Assembly (NCBI RefSeq): GCF_004011835.1
Contig: NZ_RKLN01000005.1
Location: 310,001 to 374,000 of the forward strand
DNA length: 64,000 nt
Direction: 5' to 3'
Source of the DNA: Rhodococcus spongiicola
GTDB lineage: Bacteria; Actinomycetota; Actinomycetes; Mycobacteriales; Mycobacteriaceae
The position numbers and the translations under genes are program-made. A model generated the notes under the pieces. It did not search any database, was not told where the DNA came from, and saw only the letters and a program-made list of their open reading frames with translations. The stretch's first letter is position 1. The number at the start of each line of letters is the position of its first letter. Of the stretch, positions 8,683 through 20,461 are shown in pieces.

Positions 8683-9216
8683 TCAGTTCAGGCCGAGGTC
8701 CTCGAGGCCGAGGAGTGAGCGGTACTCGAGTCCCTCGGCGGCGATGACGGCGTCGGCTCCGGTGGCGCGATCGACGACGGTGGCGACACCGACCACGGTC
8801 GCACCAGCATCGCGCAGCGCCTTGACCGCGGTGAGCGGCGAGTTGCCGGTGGTGGTGGTGTCCTCGACGACCAGGACACGCTTGCCGACGACGTCAGGAC
8901 CTTCGATCTGACGCTGCATGCCGTGCGCCTTGGCGGCCTTGCGGACGACGAACGTGTCGATCGGGCGACCCTCGGCATGCATGACCGCAATCGCGACCGG
9001 GTCGGCGCCCATCGTCAGCCCGCCGACGGCGTCGAAATCCCAGTCGGCAACCATCTCCCGCAGCAGCTTTCCGATCAGGGGTCCGGCCTGATGGTGCAGT
9101 GTCGCACGACGCAGGTCCACGTAGTAGTCGGCTTCCTTGCCCGAGGACAAGGTCACCCTTCCGTGCACCACCGCCAGCTCGCGCACCAGCGCGGCGAGCT
9201 CGTCGCGATCCGTCAT
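8683..9216 (-). CDS. pyrE: orotate phosphoribosyltransferase
   Basis: A 177-residue type I phosphoribosyltransferase that joins orotate to PRPP to make OMP in pyrimidine synthesis. The PRPP-binding motif is VLVVEDTTTTGNS near residues 110-122, and the N-terminal LSSGKEADYYVDLRRATL is the OPRTase orotate-site signature. The ATG at 9216 has a GGGGAGAG ribosome-binding site. Position next to a membrane protein, S4 protein and clpB matches Rv0382c of M. tuberculosis. Confidence 0.94.
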   Translation of the reverse strand: MTDRDELAALVRELAVVHGRVTLSSGKEADYYVDLRRATLHHQAGPLIGKLLREMVADWDFDAVGGLTMGADPVAIAVMHAEGRPIDTFVVRKAAKAHGMQRQIEGPDVVGKRVLVVEDTTTTGNSPLTAVKALRDAGATVVGVATVVDRATGADAVIAAEGLEYRSLLGLEDLGLN

Positions 9217-9345
9217 CGGCCGCTCTCCCCTATCCAACTCGGGCAACATTTGGTCAGGTCGAGCCTAGCGAGGAGGCCGGATCGCTGCGCCTCGGGTTCT
9301 CCCCCGCAACCGCCCGCCATCGGCAGGTCGAGAGATCTACCAGGA

Positions 9346-10041
9346 CTATTCGTCCTCGTCGAACCGGTCGTGGTTCTCCGTCGGCACCGGACGCCCCGGG
9401 TCATGCGCACCCCACCCCATGCCGTGGGGCGGGGTGGCCGGCGGCAACACCCGCAGCATGCCCGACAGGCGAGCCACCGCCTCGGTGGCGTTTTCCCAGT
9501 CGCGGCCCGAGCTACCGATCGGCAGCGACCCGAGGGTCCATTGGCCTTCGCTCCACAGCGCCTGCAATTGCGGTGGCACCGTCTCGGTGAACGCGACCAT
9601 GCGCTGATCGCACACGCGTCGGGCGAGTTCGAGGTCGGTCGCGAACACGATTCGCTTCCCGATGGACCCGAGCAGTTCCAGATCCGCGTCGCGCGGTGGT
9701 GGCGCGGACTTCGGTCGTAGATCGATGTCCACGTCGGAGCCCACCTCACGGTGCACTGCAATGATCGTCGCGGTGTCCCCCAGGTCGAAGAGCACGAAGT
9801 CGCTGCCGCGTCGGGTACCCCACACCACGTCGACCGCGCCCATGTACTCCTGCTTGGCGAGGGTCGCACGATGCCAGAGCGACGGCAGTTGCTCGTCGAA
9901 TCTTTCGTACGTGTATCCGTGCGCGTTCGCCCAGATCTGCCGGACGCGTCCCGTCTGGTTGCGTCGCTTGCGGTCGATGTAGAGCAGCGCGACAGCACCC
10001 AGTAGTGCTATCACTGCCAATCCGAACCAGGTAGCAGTCAT
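9346..10041 (-). CDS. conserved membrane-anchored protein (Rv0383c-like)
   Basis: A 231-residue protein with one N-terminal membrane segment (about 4-21, WFGLAVIALLGAVALLYI) followed by basic residues and a soluble domain of about 200 residues. Seen in the soluble part are paired beta-like strands around GSDFVLFDLGDTATIIAVHRE and a tail rich in acidic residues. It sits between pyrE and the Pro-rich membrane protein, as Rv0383c does in M. tuberculosis, where function is also undefined. The orientation suggests an N-in anchor. No catalytic motif is visible. Confidence 0.75.
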   Translation of the reverse strand: MTATWFGLAVIALLGAVALLYIDRKRRNQTGRVRQIWANAHGYTYERFDEQLPSLWHRATLAKQEYMGAVDVVWGTRRGSDFVLFDLGDTATIIAVHREVGSDVDIDLRPKSAPPPRDADLELLGSIGKRIVFATDLELARRVCDQRMVAFTETVPPQLQALWSEGQWTLGSLPIGSSGRDWENATEAVARLSGMLRVLPPATPPHGMGWGAHDPGRPVPTENHDRFDEDE

Positions 10042-10095
10042 CGGGGCTCAGCCTAGCCACTCGGGGAGCACGACCCTGACATCCGGTGCCGCGCG

Positions 10096-10950
10096 TCAGT
10101 TTCCGAAGCCCGGAATCGTCGTCCCGATGATCACGTTCGCGGTAACCGTCTCGTTCCTGACCCTGTCCCCCTGCACCAGCACCGATTCGCCCGGTTCCAG
10201 GTCGGCGACGTTACGCGCGGTCAGAGAGATCAGGGTGGTGTCGGGGGTGGTGAGCACGGTGATCTCGGACCCGCCGAGACCCTCGAGGGTCAGCGTCCCG
10301 CCGTCGTTTGCGGTGATTGTGCCCAGAGCGGTGCCGGCCTGGCCTATGAGGTCACCGATGCGGCCGGGGATGCTTTCCCCTGGTGAGTCGCTATCGGGCG
10401 CTGCGGGCGGCGGGCTCACCGTCGGCGGTGGCATTTGCACCGACGTGCGGGGCGGTTGCGGCGCAGCTGCCGGGGGGGCGTCGTCGGAGCCCCGTCCGCT
10501 CAGCATGAGTCCGACGATCAGGCCGAGTACCAGCAGCACGCCGCCTGCGACAGCGACCGGCCGCAGCGCGACCCTGCGTCCTGCCGCGTGCTCGGGCGTG
10601 TTCTCGATTGCGGGCGCCTCACCGATGGGCGGCGGTCCGGGCGGCGGATATCCACCGGCGCCGTAGTACGTCGGATACGCCTGGGTGGGGTTGGGGGGAG
10701 CAGCTTGCGGATCGAACCGCGGGTCGTACGTCGGGAATTCCCGCGTCGGATGGGGAGTCTGGGACCCATACGCTCGGTGCGGATCGTCGGTGTAGTACTG
10801 CTCGGTCGGCTGCTCCGGCGATTCGATCGACGCCATCTGCTCGGTCGGGTCGTCGGAGGGGCGGGCCCACTGGGAAGTCTCGTCCGATACCTGCTCGGCA
10901 GGATCGTACGCGCGTTCCTGCGGAGTGCGGTGATCGTCGGGGTTCGTCAT
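10096..10950 (-). CDS. proline-rich membrane protein with C-terminal beta domain
   Basis: A 284-residue protein in three parts: a Pro/Gln/Thr-rich low-complexity N-terminus of about 120 residues, a membrane helix (about 132-152, VAVAGGVLLVLGLIVGLML), then a Pro/Ser linker and a compact C-terminal domain of about 85 residues (GTITANDGGTLTLEG, VLTTPDTTLISL, LEPGESVLVQGDRV). The C-terminal pattern resembles the DUF5666-type OB-like beta domain found in secreted actinobacterial proteins. The cytoplasmic tail may be a protein-interaction region. Function is unknown. Confidence 0.7.
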   Translation of the reverse strand: MTNPDDHRTPQERAYDPAEQVSDETSQWARPSDDPTEQMASIESPEQPTEQYYTDDPHRAYGSQTPHPTREFPTYDPRFDPQAAPPNPTQAYPTYYGAGGYPPPGPPPIGEAPAIENTPEHAAGRRVALRPVAVAGGVLLVLGLIVGLMLSGRGSDDAPPAAAPQPPRTSVQMPPPTVSPPPAAPDSDSPGESIPGRIGDLIGQAGTALGTITANDGGTLTLEGLGGSEITVLTTPDTTLISLTARNVADLEPGESVLVQGDRVRNETVTANVIIGTTIPGFGN

Positions 10951-11069
10951 GGCGCGGGCCTGTTCTCCTCTTTCGTCTCGAGTGCTCTTTCGTCTCCGGT
11001 GCCGACGGCTCCAGTGTGGTCGGACCGACAGTCCAGGGTAAGCCGGATTCCCGGAACGGTCCGAAACCG

Positions 11070-11462
11070 TCAGGCGAGTGGCATACCTCGGTCGAGGAAC
11101 TTCTCCATGTCACGACGCTCGCGTTTGGTGGGGCGCCCGGCCCCCCGGTCACGACGCGGAATGGACGCGAGAAGTTCGGCGGACGGCGGGGGCGGGCTGC
11201 TGTCCTGCATGCACTCCGCCGCTATCTGCGCACCGACGCGTTTGGCGATGGGACGGACCACCACGACGATCCGTTCCCGTCCGGCGGCCCGCACCCGCAC
11301 CTCATCGCCCTGCTTGACCTGCACCGACGCTTTCGCGGAGGAACCGTTGACGCGCACGTGACCGGACCGGCACGCGGCAGCGGACTGCGAGCGCGTCTTG
11401 AACAGCCGCACCGCCCACATCCAGCTGTCGACGCGTACGGTCTCGGAGGCCTGACTGGTCAC
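11070..11462 (-). CDS. S4-domain RNA-binding protein (Hsp15-like)
   Basis: A 130-residue protein with an S4 RNA-binding domain at about 8-70 (VRVDSWMWAVRLFKTRSQSAAACRSGHVRVNG), matching heat-shock protein Hsp15, which in E. coli binds stalled 50S subunits carrying nascent chains. The C-terminal half is basic (RRDRGAGRPTKRERRDMEKFLDRG), as in the family. It is co-directional with clpB 59 bases away, which fits a shared protein-quality role. Whether it is heat-induced cannot be read from its own upstream sequence. Confidence 0.85.
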   Translation of the reverse strand: MTSQASETVRVDSWMWAVRLFKTRSQSAAACRSGHVRVNGSSAKASVQVKQGDEVRVRAAGRERIVVVVRPIAKRVGAQIAAECMQDSSPPPPSAELLASIPRRDRGAGRPTKRERRDMEKFLDRGMPLA

Positions 11463-11520
11463 TCGCCCAGGTTACCGAGATCGCACGCTGCCGCGCGTCC
11501 GTCCCTCGCGGCGACCGCCG

Positions 11521-14115
<2,595 letters not shown>

Positions 14116-14203
14116 TGGTCACCTTCCTTGCGACGAACGAACAAGATCATTGTGCCGGTGCGTACGGGTCCACCGGCCTTTCCTTCTCCTCAACGATCGA
14201 AAT

Positions 14204-14224
14204 GTTGAGTCTGTTCCACTCAAC
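14204..14224. promoter_or_regulatory. HAIR operator (HspR site) in front of clpB
   Basis: GTTGAGT (14204-14210), a 7-base spacer and ACTCAAC (14218-14224) form a perfect inverted repeat. The HspR consensus is CTTGAGT-N7-ACTCAAG, so 12 of 14 arm bases match and the two differing outer bases still pair with each other. It lies 89 bases upstream of the clpB start. HspR is encoded at 18224-18631. The site is also within the short divergent region of the flavohaemoprotein gene, so that gene could be affected too. Confidence 0.85.
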
Positions 14225-14350
14225 TTCGACTATTCCACGTAGATTTGTCCACGGTCGACGAGGGCACCGATCGCCCCCGACTGGAAACAGTGCAAACTGG
14301 TTACCGGTTCCGGCACGTGTCGGGCCACGAGACACGCGAGGGAGGACGAG

Positions 14351-15514
14351 GTGGACACGGCCGAGGTCAGGCTCATCCGCTCACACTTCGCCAACGTCGT
14401 CTCTTCCTCCGCTCACCGTGACCACTTCGCCCGCACGTTCTACACTCACTTCTTCGCACGGTTGCCGCAGTGCCGTTCGCTGTTCCCGGCGAGCATGGAC
14501 GGGCAACGCGTCAGGTTCGTTGCCGCACTCGAATACATCGTGCGCGGACTCGACGACACCGACCGACTGCTGGCGTTTCTTGCGCAACTGGGCCGCGACC
14601 ACCGCAAGTACGGCGTGCAGCGCGGCCACTACGCGGCCGCCGCGAACGCTCTGCTGGACGCGATCCGGGAAGTCGATTCGGACGAACCGTGGAGCCGGGC
14701 CGCCGACACGGCGTGGCGCGAACTCATCGCGCTGATCACCAACACGATGTCCGATGCCGCCGACGCGGACAACTTCCCGGCGCTGTGGGAGGCCACGGTC
14801 GTCAGCCACGAACGGGTGCTGCGCGACCTCGCTGTCATCCGGCTCGAATGCGATTCGCCGATCCCCTACGCCCCCGGCCAGTACGTCAGCGTCCAGATTC
14901 CGCAGCGGCCGCAGATGTGGCGTTACCTGTCTCCGGCGATCCCCACGAACCCGTTCGGCCAAATCGAGTTCCACGTCCGTCGGGTCTCCGGTGGATGGGT
15001 GAGCCCGGCGATGGTCAACCAGACCTCCGTCGGTGACCGCTGGCGCATCAGTTCCCCACTCGGCGGACTGCACGTGGACGTCGACTCCGGGCGGGACGTG
15101 CTGATGATCGCCGGCGGTACCGGCCTGGCCCCGCTGCGCGCCCAGGTGATGGACATGGCGCACCGCGGAATCAATCCGCGGGTGCACCTGTTCGTGAGTG
15201 GCGTGTACCCGTGCGACCTGTACGACATCGAGACTCTGTGGCACCTGTCGCTCAGCAATCCGTGGCTCACCATCGTCCCCGTTTCCGAGGAGGACGAGAA
15301 CCCGTGGTGGCACCCCTATCCCGTGCCCGAGCCACCGCACGGTCTGCACCAACGACTGCGTGGGCCCATCGGTGCGGTCGTGAGCCAGTTCGGGTCGTGG
15401 GCCGATCGTCAGGTGCAGATCTGCGGCTCGCCGTCGATGGTCAAGACCACCGCATACGCCCTGCAGCGGGCCGGGACACCGGTGGAATCGATCTCGTACG
15501 ACCCGCTGCGTTGA
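14351..15514 (+). CDS. flavohaemoprotein (globin plus FAD/NAD reductase), Rv0385-like
   Basis: A 387-residue fusion. Residues 1-130 form a globin domain with the proximal haem histidine probably H84 (LGRDHRKYGV) and a B10-type tyrosine at Y31. Residues 150-387 are a ferredoxin-NADP-reductase-like module with the FAD-binding RYLSPA, the NAD(P) loop AGGTGLAPLR and the C-terminal CGSPSMV. Canonical flavohaemoglobins are NO dioxygenases. The mycobacterial Rv0385 type (often called type II) differs in its binding pockets and has been linked to lactate oxidation, so NO detoxification is not certain. The start is a GTG after GGGAGGACGAG. A stand-alone reductase paralogue follows. Confidence 0.85.
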   Translation: MDTAEVRLIRSHFANVVSSSAHRDHFARTFYTHFFARLPQCRSLFPASMDGQRVRFVAALEYIVRGLDDTDRLLAFLAQLGRDHRKYGVQRGHYAAAANALLDAIREVDSDEPWSRAADTAWRELIALITNTMSDAADADNFPALWEATVVSHERVLRDLAVIRLECDSPIPYAPGQYVSVQIPQRPQMWRYLSPAIPTNPFGQIEFHVRRVSGGWVSPAMVNQTSVGDRWRISSPLGGLHVDVDSGRDVLMIAGGTGLAPLRAQVMDMAHRGINPRVHLFVSGVYPCDLYDIETLWHLSLSNPWLTIVPVSEEDENPWWHPYPVPEPPHGLHQRLRGPIGAVVSQFGSWADRQVQICGSPSMVKTTAYALQRAGTPVESISYDPLR

Positions 15515-15572
15515 CGCGCTGACGCCACCGAATACCGACACCGAGTACCGACACCCCGGAGGCAACATCGCC

Positions 15573-16340
15573 ATGCAGCAGCCGAGCTGGACCGCGACCG
15601 TCGTCGAGCACCATCGCCTGCGCAAGGACCTAGCTGTGGTGCGCCTGGTGGGCGAGCCCGTCCCCTTCCGGCCAGGCCAGTACGTCGACGTCACCGTCCC
15701 GCAGTTCCCGCGGCTGCCGCGACGCCTCTCGCCCGCGTTGCCGCCGTCGCGCGACGGCAAGCTCGAGTTCCACGTGCGGGCCATCCCCGGCGGCTGGGTG
15801 AGCGGCAGTATCGTCGCCGACACCAGACCCGGGGATCAATGGCAGATTTCCTCGCCGAGGGGCGAACTCACAGTCGACGAGAACGGGCCGACGGTCGTGA
15901 TGGTCGCGGGTGGAACAGGACTGGCGCCACTGCGCTCGATCATCCTCGACCTCACCCGGGTGGAGAAACCCCCGCGGGTGTACCTGTTCGTCGGTGGTCG
16001 CACCGTCCAGGACCTGTACGCGTCGGACATGCTGTGGATGCTCACCGAGCAATTGCCTTGGCTCACCACGATTCCCGTCGTCGAGGACGTCACCGGCCGT
16101 GGCGTGCCCGACGAGTGGTATCAGAGGATCCGCGCCGCGATCGGCCCCGAGACCCTCTTCGGATTCACCGAAGACCACCTGCTCGAGGGCACCCTGGGCG
16201 ACGTCGTCGCCGCGCACGGAGCCTTCGTCAACCACCAGGTGCTCGTGTGCGGGTCGCCCGGGATGGTGCAGAGCACCCGGGAGCGACTGACCGCTACCGG
16301 AACTCCGGCCAGGGCCATCCAGTTCGACCCCCTGGGTTGA
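15573..16340 (+). CDS. stand-alone FAD/NAD(P) reductase, paralogue of the flavohaemoprotein C-domain
   Basis: A 255-residue oxidoreductase that aligns with residues 145-387 of the upstream flavohaemoprotein. It shares TVVEHHRLRKDLAVVRL, PGQYVDVTVPQ, RRLSPALP (FAD site), MVAGGTGLAPLRSII (NAD(P) site) and CGSPGMV near the C-terminus, but has no globin and no iron-sulfur domain. It starts with an ATG 58 bases after the flavohaemoprotein and is probably in the same transcript. It looks like a tandem duplication that lost the haem domain. It could be an extra reductase for a separate electron acceptor; the partner is unknown. Confidence 0.85.
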   Translation: MQQPSWTATVVEHHRLRKDLAVVRLVGEPVPFRPGQYVDVTVPQFPRLPRRLSPALPPSRDGKLEFHVRAIPGGWVSGSIVADTRPGDQWQISSPRGELTVDENGPTVVMVAGGTGLAPLRSIILDLTRVEKPPRVYLFVGGRTVQDLYASDMLWMLTEQLPWLTTIPVVEDVTGRGVPDEWYQRIRAAIGPETLFGFTEDHLLEGTLGDVVAAHGAFVNHQVLVCGSPGMVQSTRERLTATGTPARAIQFDPLG

Positions 16341-16363
16341 GTGCGGCGGAGCTAGGCATGGCT

Positions 16364-16403
16364 CGGCGCGCACGGCGGCTTCCCCTGACCGCCGTGCGCG
16401 CCG
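16364..16403. terminator. bidirectional hairpin terminator
   Basis: Perfect 15-base arms at 16364-16378 and 16389-16403 are separated by a 10-base loop. The hairpin sits between the convergent reductase gene (+) and acyl-CoA ligase gene (-), exactly where a shared terminator is expected. Confidence 0.75.
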
Positions 16404-16446
16404 AAGTTCTCACCGGATCGGCTGCCTCACCGGATCGACTGCTCCG

Positions 16447-18024
16447 TCACACCGAGCGAGCCGCGCCCTCCCAGAACTGTGCGCGCAGAGCCTTCTTGTC
16501 GAGCTTGCCCAGCGGTGTGAGCGGCAGCGCGTCGACGAAGTCGACGGACTTGGGCGCGTGCACCGAACCCTTTGCGGTACGGACACGTTCGACGAGTTCG
16601 TCGGCCGGGGCGGTCTGCCCGTCGCGCAGCACGACGCACGCCTTGACGGCCTCTCCCCACTTCTCGTCCGGCACACCGACGACCGCAACCGACGCGACCG
16701 CGGGATGGCCCGAGATGACGTCCTCGACCTCGCGTGGGAACACGTTGAATCCGCCGGTGACGATCATGTCCTTCTTGCGGTCGACGATGTAGAGGAAGCC
16801 GTCCTCGTCGGCGCGGGCGATGTCACCGGTGTGCAGCCAACCGCCGCGCAGCGCCTCCTCCGTCTCCGCCGGCTTCTTCCAGTAGCCCTTCATCACGAGT
16901 GGGCCGCGGACGCAGATCTCCCCGAGTTCGCCCTGGGCGACCTCGTTCAGGTCGTCGTCGAGCAGGCGCACGTCGAGCCACGGCACCGGGCGACCGCACG
17001 ACGCGAGCCGCTCGAGGTTCTCCGGATCGTGCTCCTCCTTGCGCATGACGGTGATCGTCATACCGCACTCGCTCTGTCCGAAGTACTGGAAGAAGATCGG
17101 GCCGAGCTTCTCGATGCCCTCCTTGAGCCGTGCAGGCGACATCGCGGCGGCGCCGTAGAACAGCGTCTGCAGGCTCGACACGTCGCGGGTCTTCAGGTCC
17201 GGGTGGTCGAGCAGCATGTAGATCATCGTCGGCACCAGCATGGTCGAGGTGATCTTGTACTTCTCGATCGCCTCGAGAACCGCGCCCGGCTCGAACGCCG
17301 GCAGCACGACGAGCGAGCCGCCCCGCAGCAGGGTCGGCACGAAGAACGCCATGCCCGCGTGCGAGAGCGGCGTGCACGCGAGGAACCTCATCTCCTCGGG
17401 GAACTGCCACTCGGCCATCTGGATCTGCGGCAGCGTCACACCGGAGCGGAAGGTGTTCACGACGCCCTTCGGCTTGCCGGTGGTGCCGCCGGTGTAGACC
17501 ATGCTCGACGGGTCGTCGCCGTCCACGTCGGCCGCCACCAGGGGCTCGGGGCGCAGCGTCTTCGCCAGTTCGAGAATGTCCGTTCCCACCTGGGACGGCC
17601 CGAGCGAGAACAGGTTCTTCAGCGTCGGGACCGTCGCCTTCAGCTCCGCAGCCCGGTCCTCGAACGCCGTCGGGTCGAAGATGAGCGTCTCGATCTCGGC
17701 GTCACCGAGGATGTAGCTGTGGTCGTCGAGCGACCCCATCGGCGCCAGTGCGGTGTTGCGGCAGCCGAGGATCATCGTCGAACCGGTGCTGATGAGAACC
17801 TCGGGGCGGTTCTTCGACAGCATCGCGACCGTCGACCCCCTGCCGATCCCGAGCGACGCGAGCGCCTGTGAGAAACAACTGATCTGGTCGCGCATCTGGC
17901 CGCCGGTGAGCACGACGTCGCCGAGGTAGAGTGCCGGCCGGTCGACGTTGCGTTCGAGTGCTGTGATCAGGAGGTCCGCCAGGAATCGCGGGCGGTGAAG
18001 AACGTCGTCGAGCGCGTCGGTCAT
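16447..18024 (-). CDS. acyl-CoA/fatty-acid ligase (FadD-type, ANL superfamily)
   Basis: A 525-residue adenylate-forming enzyme that activates a carboxylic acid to acyl-AMP and then to the CoA thioester. Motifs are in order: P-loop-like VYTGGTTGKPKGVV, FQYFGQSECG (acyl site), GWLHTGDIARADEDGFLYIVDRKKD split by the hinge, and the catalytic lysine in PLTPLGKLDKKALR near the C-terminus. The ATG at 18024 has GAAGGA upstream. The length is that of medium/long-chain FadD proteins. The specific acid cannot be inferred; neighbours give no clear pathway. Confidence 0.9.
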   Translation of the reverse strand: MTDALDDVLHRPRFLADLLITALERNVDRPALYLGDVVLTGGQMRDQISCFSQALASLGIGRGSTVAMLSKNRPEVLISTGSTMILGCRNTALAPMGSLDDHSYILGDAEIETLIFDPTAFEDRAAELKATVPTLKNLFSLGPSQVGTDILELAKTLRPEPLVAADVDGDDPSSMVYTGGTTGKPKGVVNTFRSGVTLPQIQMAEWQFPEEMRFLACTPLSHAGMAFFVPTLLRGGSLVVLPAFEPGAVLEAIEKYKITSTMLVPTMIYMLLDHPDLKTRDVSSLQTLFYGAAAMSPARLKEGIEKLGPIFFQYFGQSECGMTITVMRKEEHDPENLERLASCGRPVPWLDVRLLDDDLNEVAQGELGEICVRGPLVMKGYWKKPAETEEALRGGWLHTGDIARADEDGFLYIVDRKKDMIVTGGFNVFPREVEDVISGHPAVASVAVVGVPDEKWGEAVKACVVLRDGQTAPADELVERVRTAKGSVHAPKSVDFVDALPLTPLGKLDKKALRAQFWEGAARSV

Positions 18025-18223
18025 TTGTGTTCCTTCTGCGTACACGGGACCCGCAGGCATGATGAGCACCCTCACGCCCCGGTCCCCTGTGTGGTCCGGG
18101 TCACCGACACGATAGCCGGATTTCTCCCAAACTGGAACCTGTTACACCTGACGGCGGGGCCGGATCCGCCGGTTCAACCAGTCGTGCGCAACCCTGTGGC
18201 ACCCGCACGAAGCGTCGAACGGG

Positions 18224-18631
18224 TCAGCGTTCGCCCCGCGGCTTCCAGACCACGAGCGCGCTGCTGCGCGGAACGGGCACCAGGTCACGGCGGTAGCTGG
18301 CGTGGATCTGGGCGATCTCGGCAGCCAGTTCGTCGACACGGTGCTGCAGCGCCTCGACCTGGTTCGTCAATTCGATGATGCGTTTGATGCCGGCGAGGTT
18401 CACACCCTCGTCCTGAGACAGACGCTGCACCTCACGCAGCAGGGCCACATCCCGGGGCGAGTACCGGCGTCCGCCACCGCTCGCGCGGTGCGGGGTGACC
18501 AGTCCGAGCCGGTCGTAGTTGCGCAACGTCTGTGCGTGCATACCTGCCAGTTCGGCAGCCACCGAGATGACGAACACGCGCGCGTCGGGGTCCGGCGGGA
18601 CCTCGGACTTCTTGCGTTGCTTGTCGCTCAT
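18224..18631 (-). CDS. hspR: heat-shock repressor HspR
   Basis: A 135-residue MerR-family regulator. The winged helix-turn-helix lies at about 18-65 (VFVISVAAELAGMHAQTLRNYDRLGLVTPHRASGGGRRYS), followed by an antiparallel coiled-coil region (about 85-115). HspR binds HAIR inverted repeats and, with DnaK as co-repressor in Streptomyces, shuts down the dnaK operon. It is the last gene of dnaK-grpE-dnaJ-hspR, 32 bases after dnaJ, so it represses its own operon. HAIR sites are visible upstream of dnaK and clpB. Confidence 0.95.
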   Translation of the reverse strand: MSDKQRKKSEVPPDPDARVFVISVAAELAGMHAQTLRNYDRLGLVTPHRASGGGRRYSPRDVALLREVQRLSQDEGVNLAGIKRIIELTNQVEALQHRVDELAAEIAQIHASYRRDLVPVPRSSALVVWKPRGER

Positions 18632-18663
18632 GATCGTTCACCTGCCCGGTCGCTTACGGACTG

Positions 18664-19836
18664 TCAGACGCCGGCCCATCCTGCCCGCGGATCGAATCCG
18701 CTGGCCTTCTCGGCGTTCAGGTACGCGTGGAGTGCCTCGGTGGCGGGGTCGTCGAGCTTCTGCGGCACCGCGACCTTCACGGTCACGAGCAGATCCCCCG
18801 CGCCGCCACCGCGCTTGGGTACTCCCCGCCCGCGCACCCGCAGAACTCGTCCATCTGCGGTTCCGGCCGGAATCTTCACTCCCACACGACCGTCCAACGT
18901 GGGCACCGATACGGTCGTTCCGAGCACCAGCTCACCGTAGCTGACCGGCACCACCAGCGTCAGGTCGTCGCCGTTGCGTCCGAACACCTTGTCGGGCCGC
19001 ACGTGCACGGTGACGTACAGGTCGCCCGACGGCGCACCCCGCAGCCCGGCCTCGCCCTGACCCGCCAGCCGGATCCGAGTGCCGTCGCTGACACCCGACG
19101 GCACGCGAACGGTGATCGTTCGGGTGCGGTTGGCCACGCCGTTGCCGTGGCAGTCGGGGCAGGGGTCGTCGATGATCGACCCGGTACCGCGGCAGTCGTC
19201 GCACGGCTCGCTGAATCCGAACGCCCCCTGGTTACGGGTGACGACACCGGTTCCGTTGCAGCGCGGGCAAACCCGCGGGCTGGTACCGGGCTTGGCGCCG
19301 CTGCCGTGACAGGTTGTGCACGGCGACGGGCTGGTCAGACGCAACGGAACCGTGACGCCCTGTGCGGCCTCGCGGAACTCGAGCGTCGTCTCGGTCTCGA
19401 CATCGCTGCCCCTGCGCGGACGTGTACTCGCCGTGGTCCGGCCGCCGCGATTGAACAGGCCACCGAAGATGTCGCCCAGACCGCTCTCGCCGCCGGCGGG
19501 ACCACCGGCGCCGCCGCCGAAGAGGTCACCCAGGTCGAATCCGCCGTTGAATCCACCTGGACGGGTTGTGTATCCCGCGCCAGGACCGAACCCGCCGCTT
19601 GCGAACAAGCGGCGGGCCTCGTCGTACTCCTTGCGTTTCGCGGGGTCGGAGAGGACGGCATGCGCCTCACTGACCGACTTGAAACGCTCCTCCGCCTTGG
19701 GGTCGCCCTGGTTGGCGTCGGGATGCAGATCCCGGGCCAGCTTTCGGTAAGCCCTCTTGATCTCGTCGGCCGAGGCGTCCGAGGAGACACCCAGGTCCTT
19801 GTAGAAGTCCTTCTCGATCCACTCCCGTTGACTCAC
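18664..19836 (-). CDS. dnaJ: co-chaperone DnaJ (type I)
   Basis: A 390-residue Hsp40 that delivers substrates to DnaK and stimulates its ATPase. The J domain occupies about 10-75 with HPD at 38-40. A Gly/Phe-rich linker follows (about 82-125), then the zinc-binding region with four CxxCxG repeats ([32 protein letters not shown]) and the C-terminal substrate-binding domains. It lies in the dnaK operon, 34 bases after grpE. It corresponds to DnaJ1 of mycobacteria by context. Confidence 0.96.
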   Translation of the reverse strand: MSQREWIEKDFYKDLGVSSDASADEIKRAYRKLARDLHPDANQGDPKAEERFKSVSEAHAVLSDPAKRKEYDEARRLFASGGFGPGAGYTTRPGGFNGGFDLGDLFGGGAGGPAGGESGLGDIFGGLFNRGGRTTASTRPRRGSDVETETTLEFREAAQGVTVPLRLTSPSPCTTCHGSGAKPGTSPRVCPRCNGTGVVTRNQGAFGFSEPCDDCRGTGSIIDDPCPDCHGNGVANRTRTITVRVPSGVSDGTRIRLAGQGEAGLRGAPSGDLYVTVHVRPDKVFGRNGDDLTLVVPVSYGELVLGTTVSVPTLDGRVGVKIPAGTADGRVLRVRGRGVPKRGGGAGDLLVTVKVAVPQKLDDPATEALHAYLNAEKASGFDPRAGWAGV

Positions 19837-19870
19837 TGGGCGTCTCCTCCTCTCATCATTTCCTGTTCAG

Positions 19871-20461
19871 CTACTCGACGACCGCATCGGATGCGGGTTC
19901 GCCGTTGGTCACGGTCACCATCGCCGTCCGCAGGACCCGGTCACCGAGACGGTAACCCTTGCGGAGCACCGCGCCGAGGACAGGGTTGTCGCCGTCGCCC
20001 TCCATCTGCACGGCTTCGTGCAGATCCGGGGAGAAGGAGTCGCCTTCCTCGCCGAAACCGACGAGCCCGAGTCCGTCGAGGACGCCGGAGAGCTTGTCCG
20101 ACAATGCCTTCATCGGCCCGCTCTCGAGATCTCCGTGGGCGCGGGCCCGGTCGAGGTCGTCGACGACATCGAGGAACTTGCTCACCACCGCGATCCGCTC
20201 GTCTTCGACCGCCCGGTCGATGCGGGTCCGGGAGTTGCGGTGGAGATTGGCAATCTCCGCCTTGGCGTAGCCCAGCTCCGTCGCGAACTGATCGCGTTCG
20301 GCGGTTACCTTGCCCAGCTCATCCGTCTCGAGCGTGGCGTCGGTCGCCTCCGCGCCGACCTCGGCCTCGGGGGCGAACGAGACTTCCTCTTCGGTGTCGA
20401 AGGGGTCGACCACCTTGCCGTCGGTGATTACCGGTTCACGCTCGGGGTGCTCGCCGGTCAC
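19871..20461 (-). CDS. grpE: nucleotide-exchange factor GrpE
   Basis: A 196-residue DnaK nucleotide-exchange factor. The N-terminal 50 residues are acidic and disordered. A long helix follows (about 50-105, [25 protein letters not shown]) and the C-terminal beta domain carries the signature [26 protein letters not shown]. The start is a GTG overlapping the dnaK stop by 4 bases (GTGA), so GrpE synthesis is coupled to DnaK. Confidence 0.95.
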   Translation of the reverse strand: MTGEHPEREPVITDGKVVDPFDTEEEVSFAPEAEVGAEATDATLETDELGKVTAERDQFATELGYAKAEIANLHRNSRTRIDRAVEDERIAVVSKFLDVVDDLDRARAHGDLESGPMKALSDKLSGVLDGLGLVGFGEEGDSFSPDLHEAVQMEGDGDNPVLGAVLRKGYRLGDRVLRTAMVTVTNGEPASDAVVE

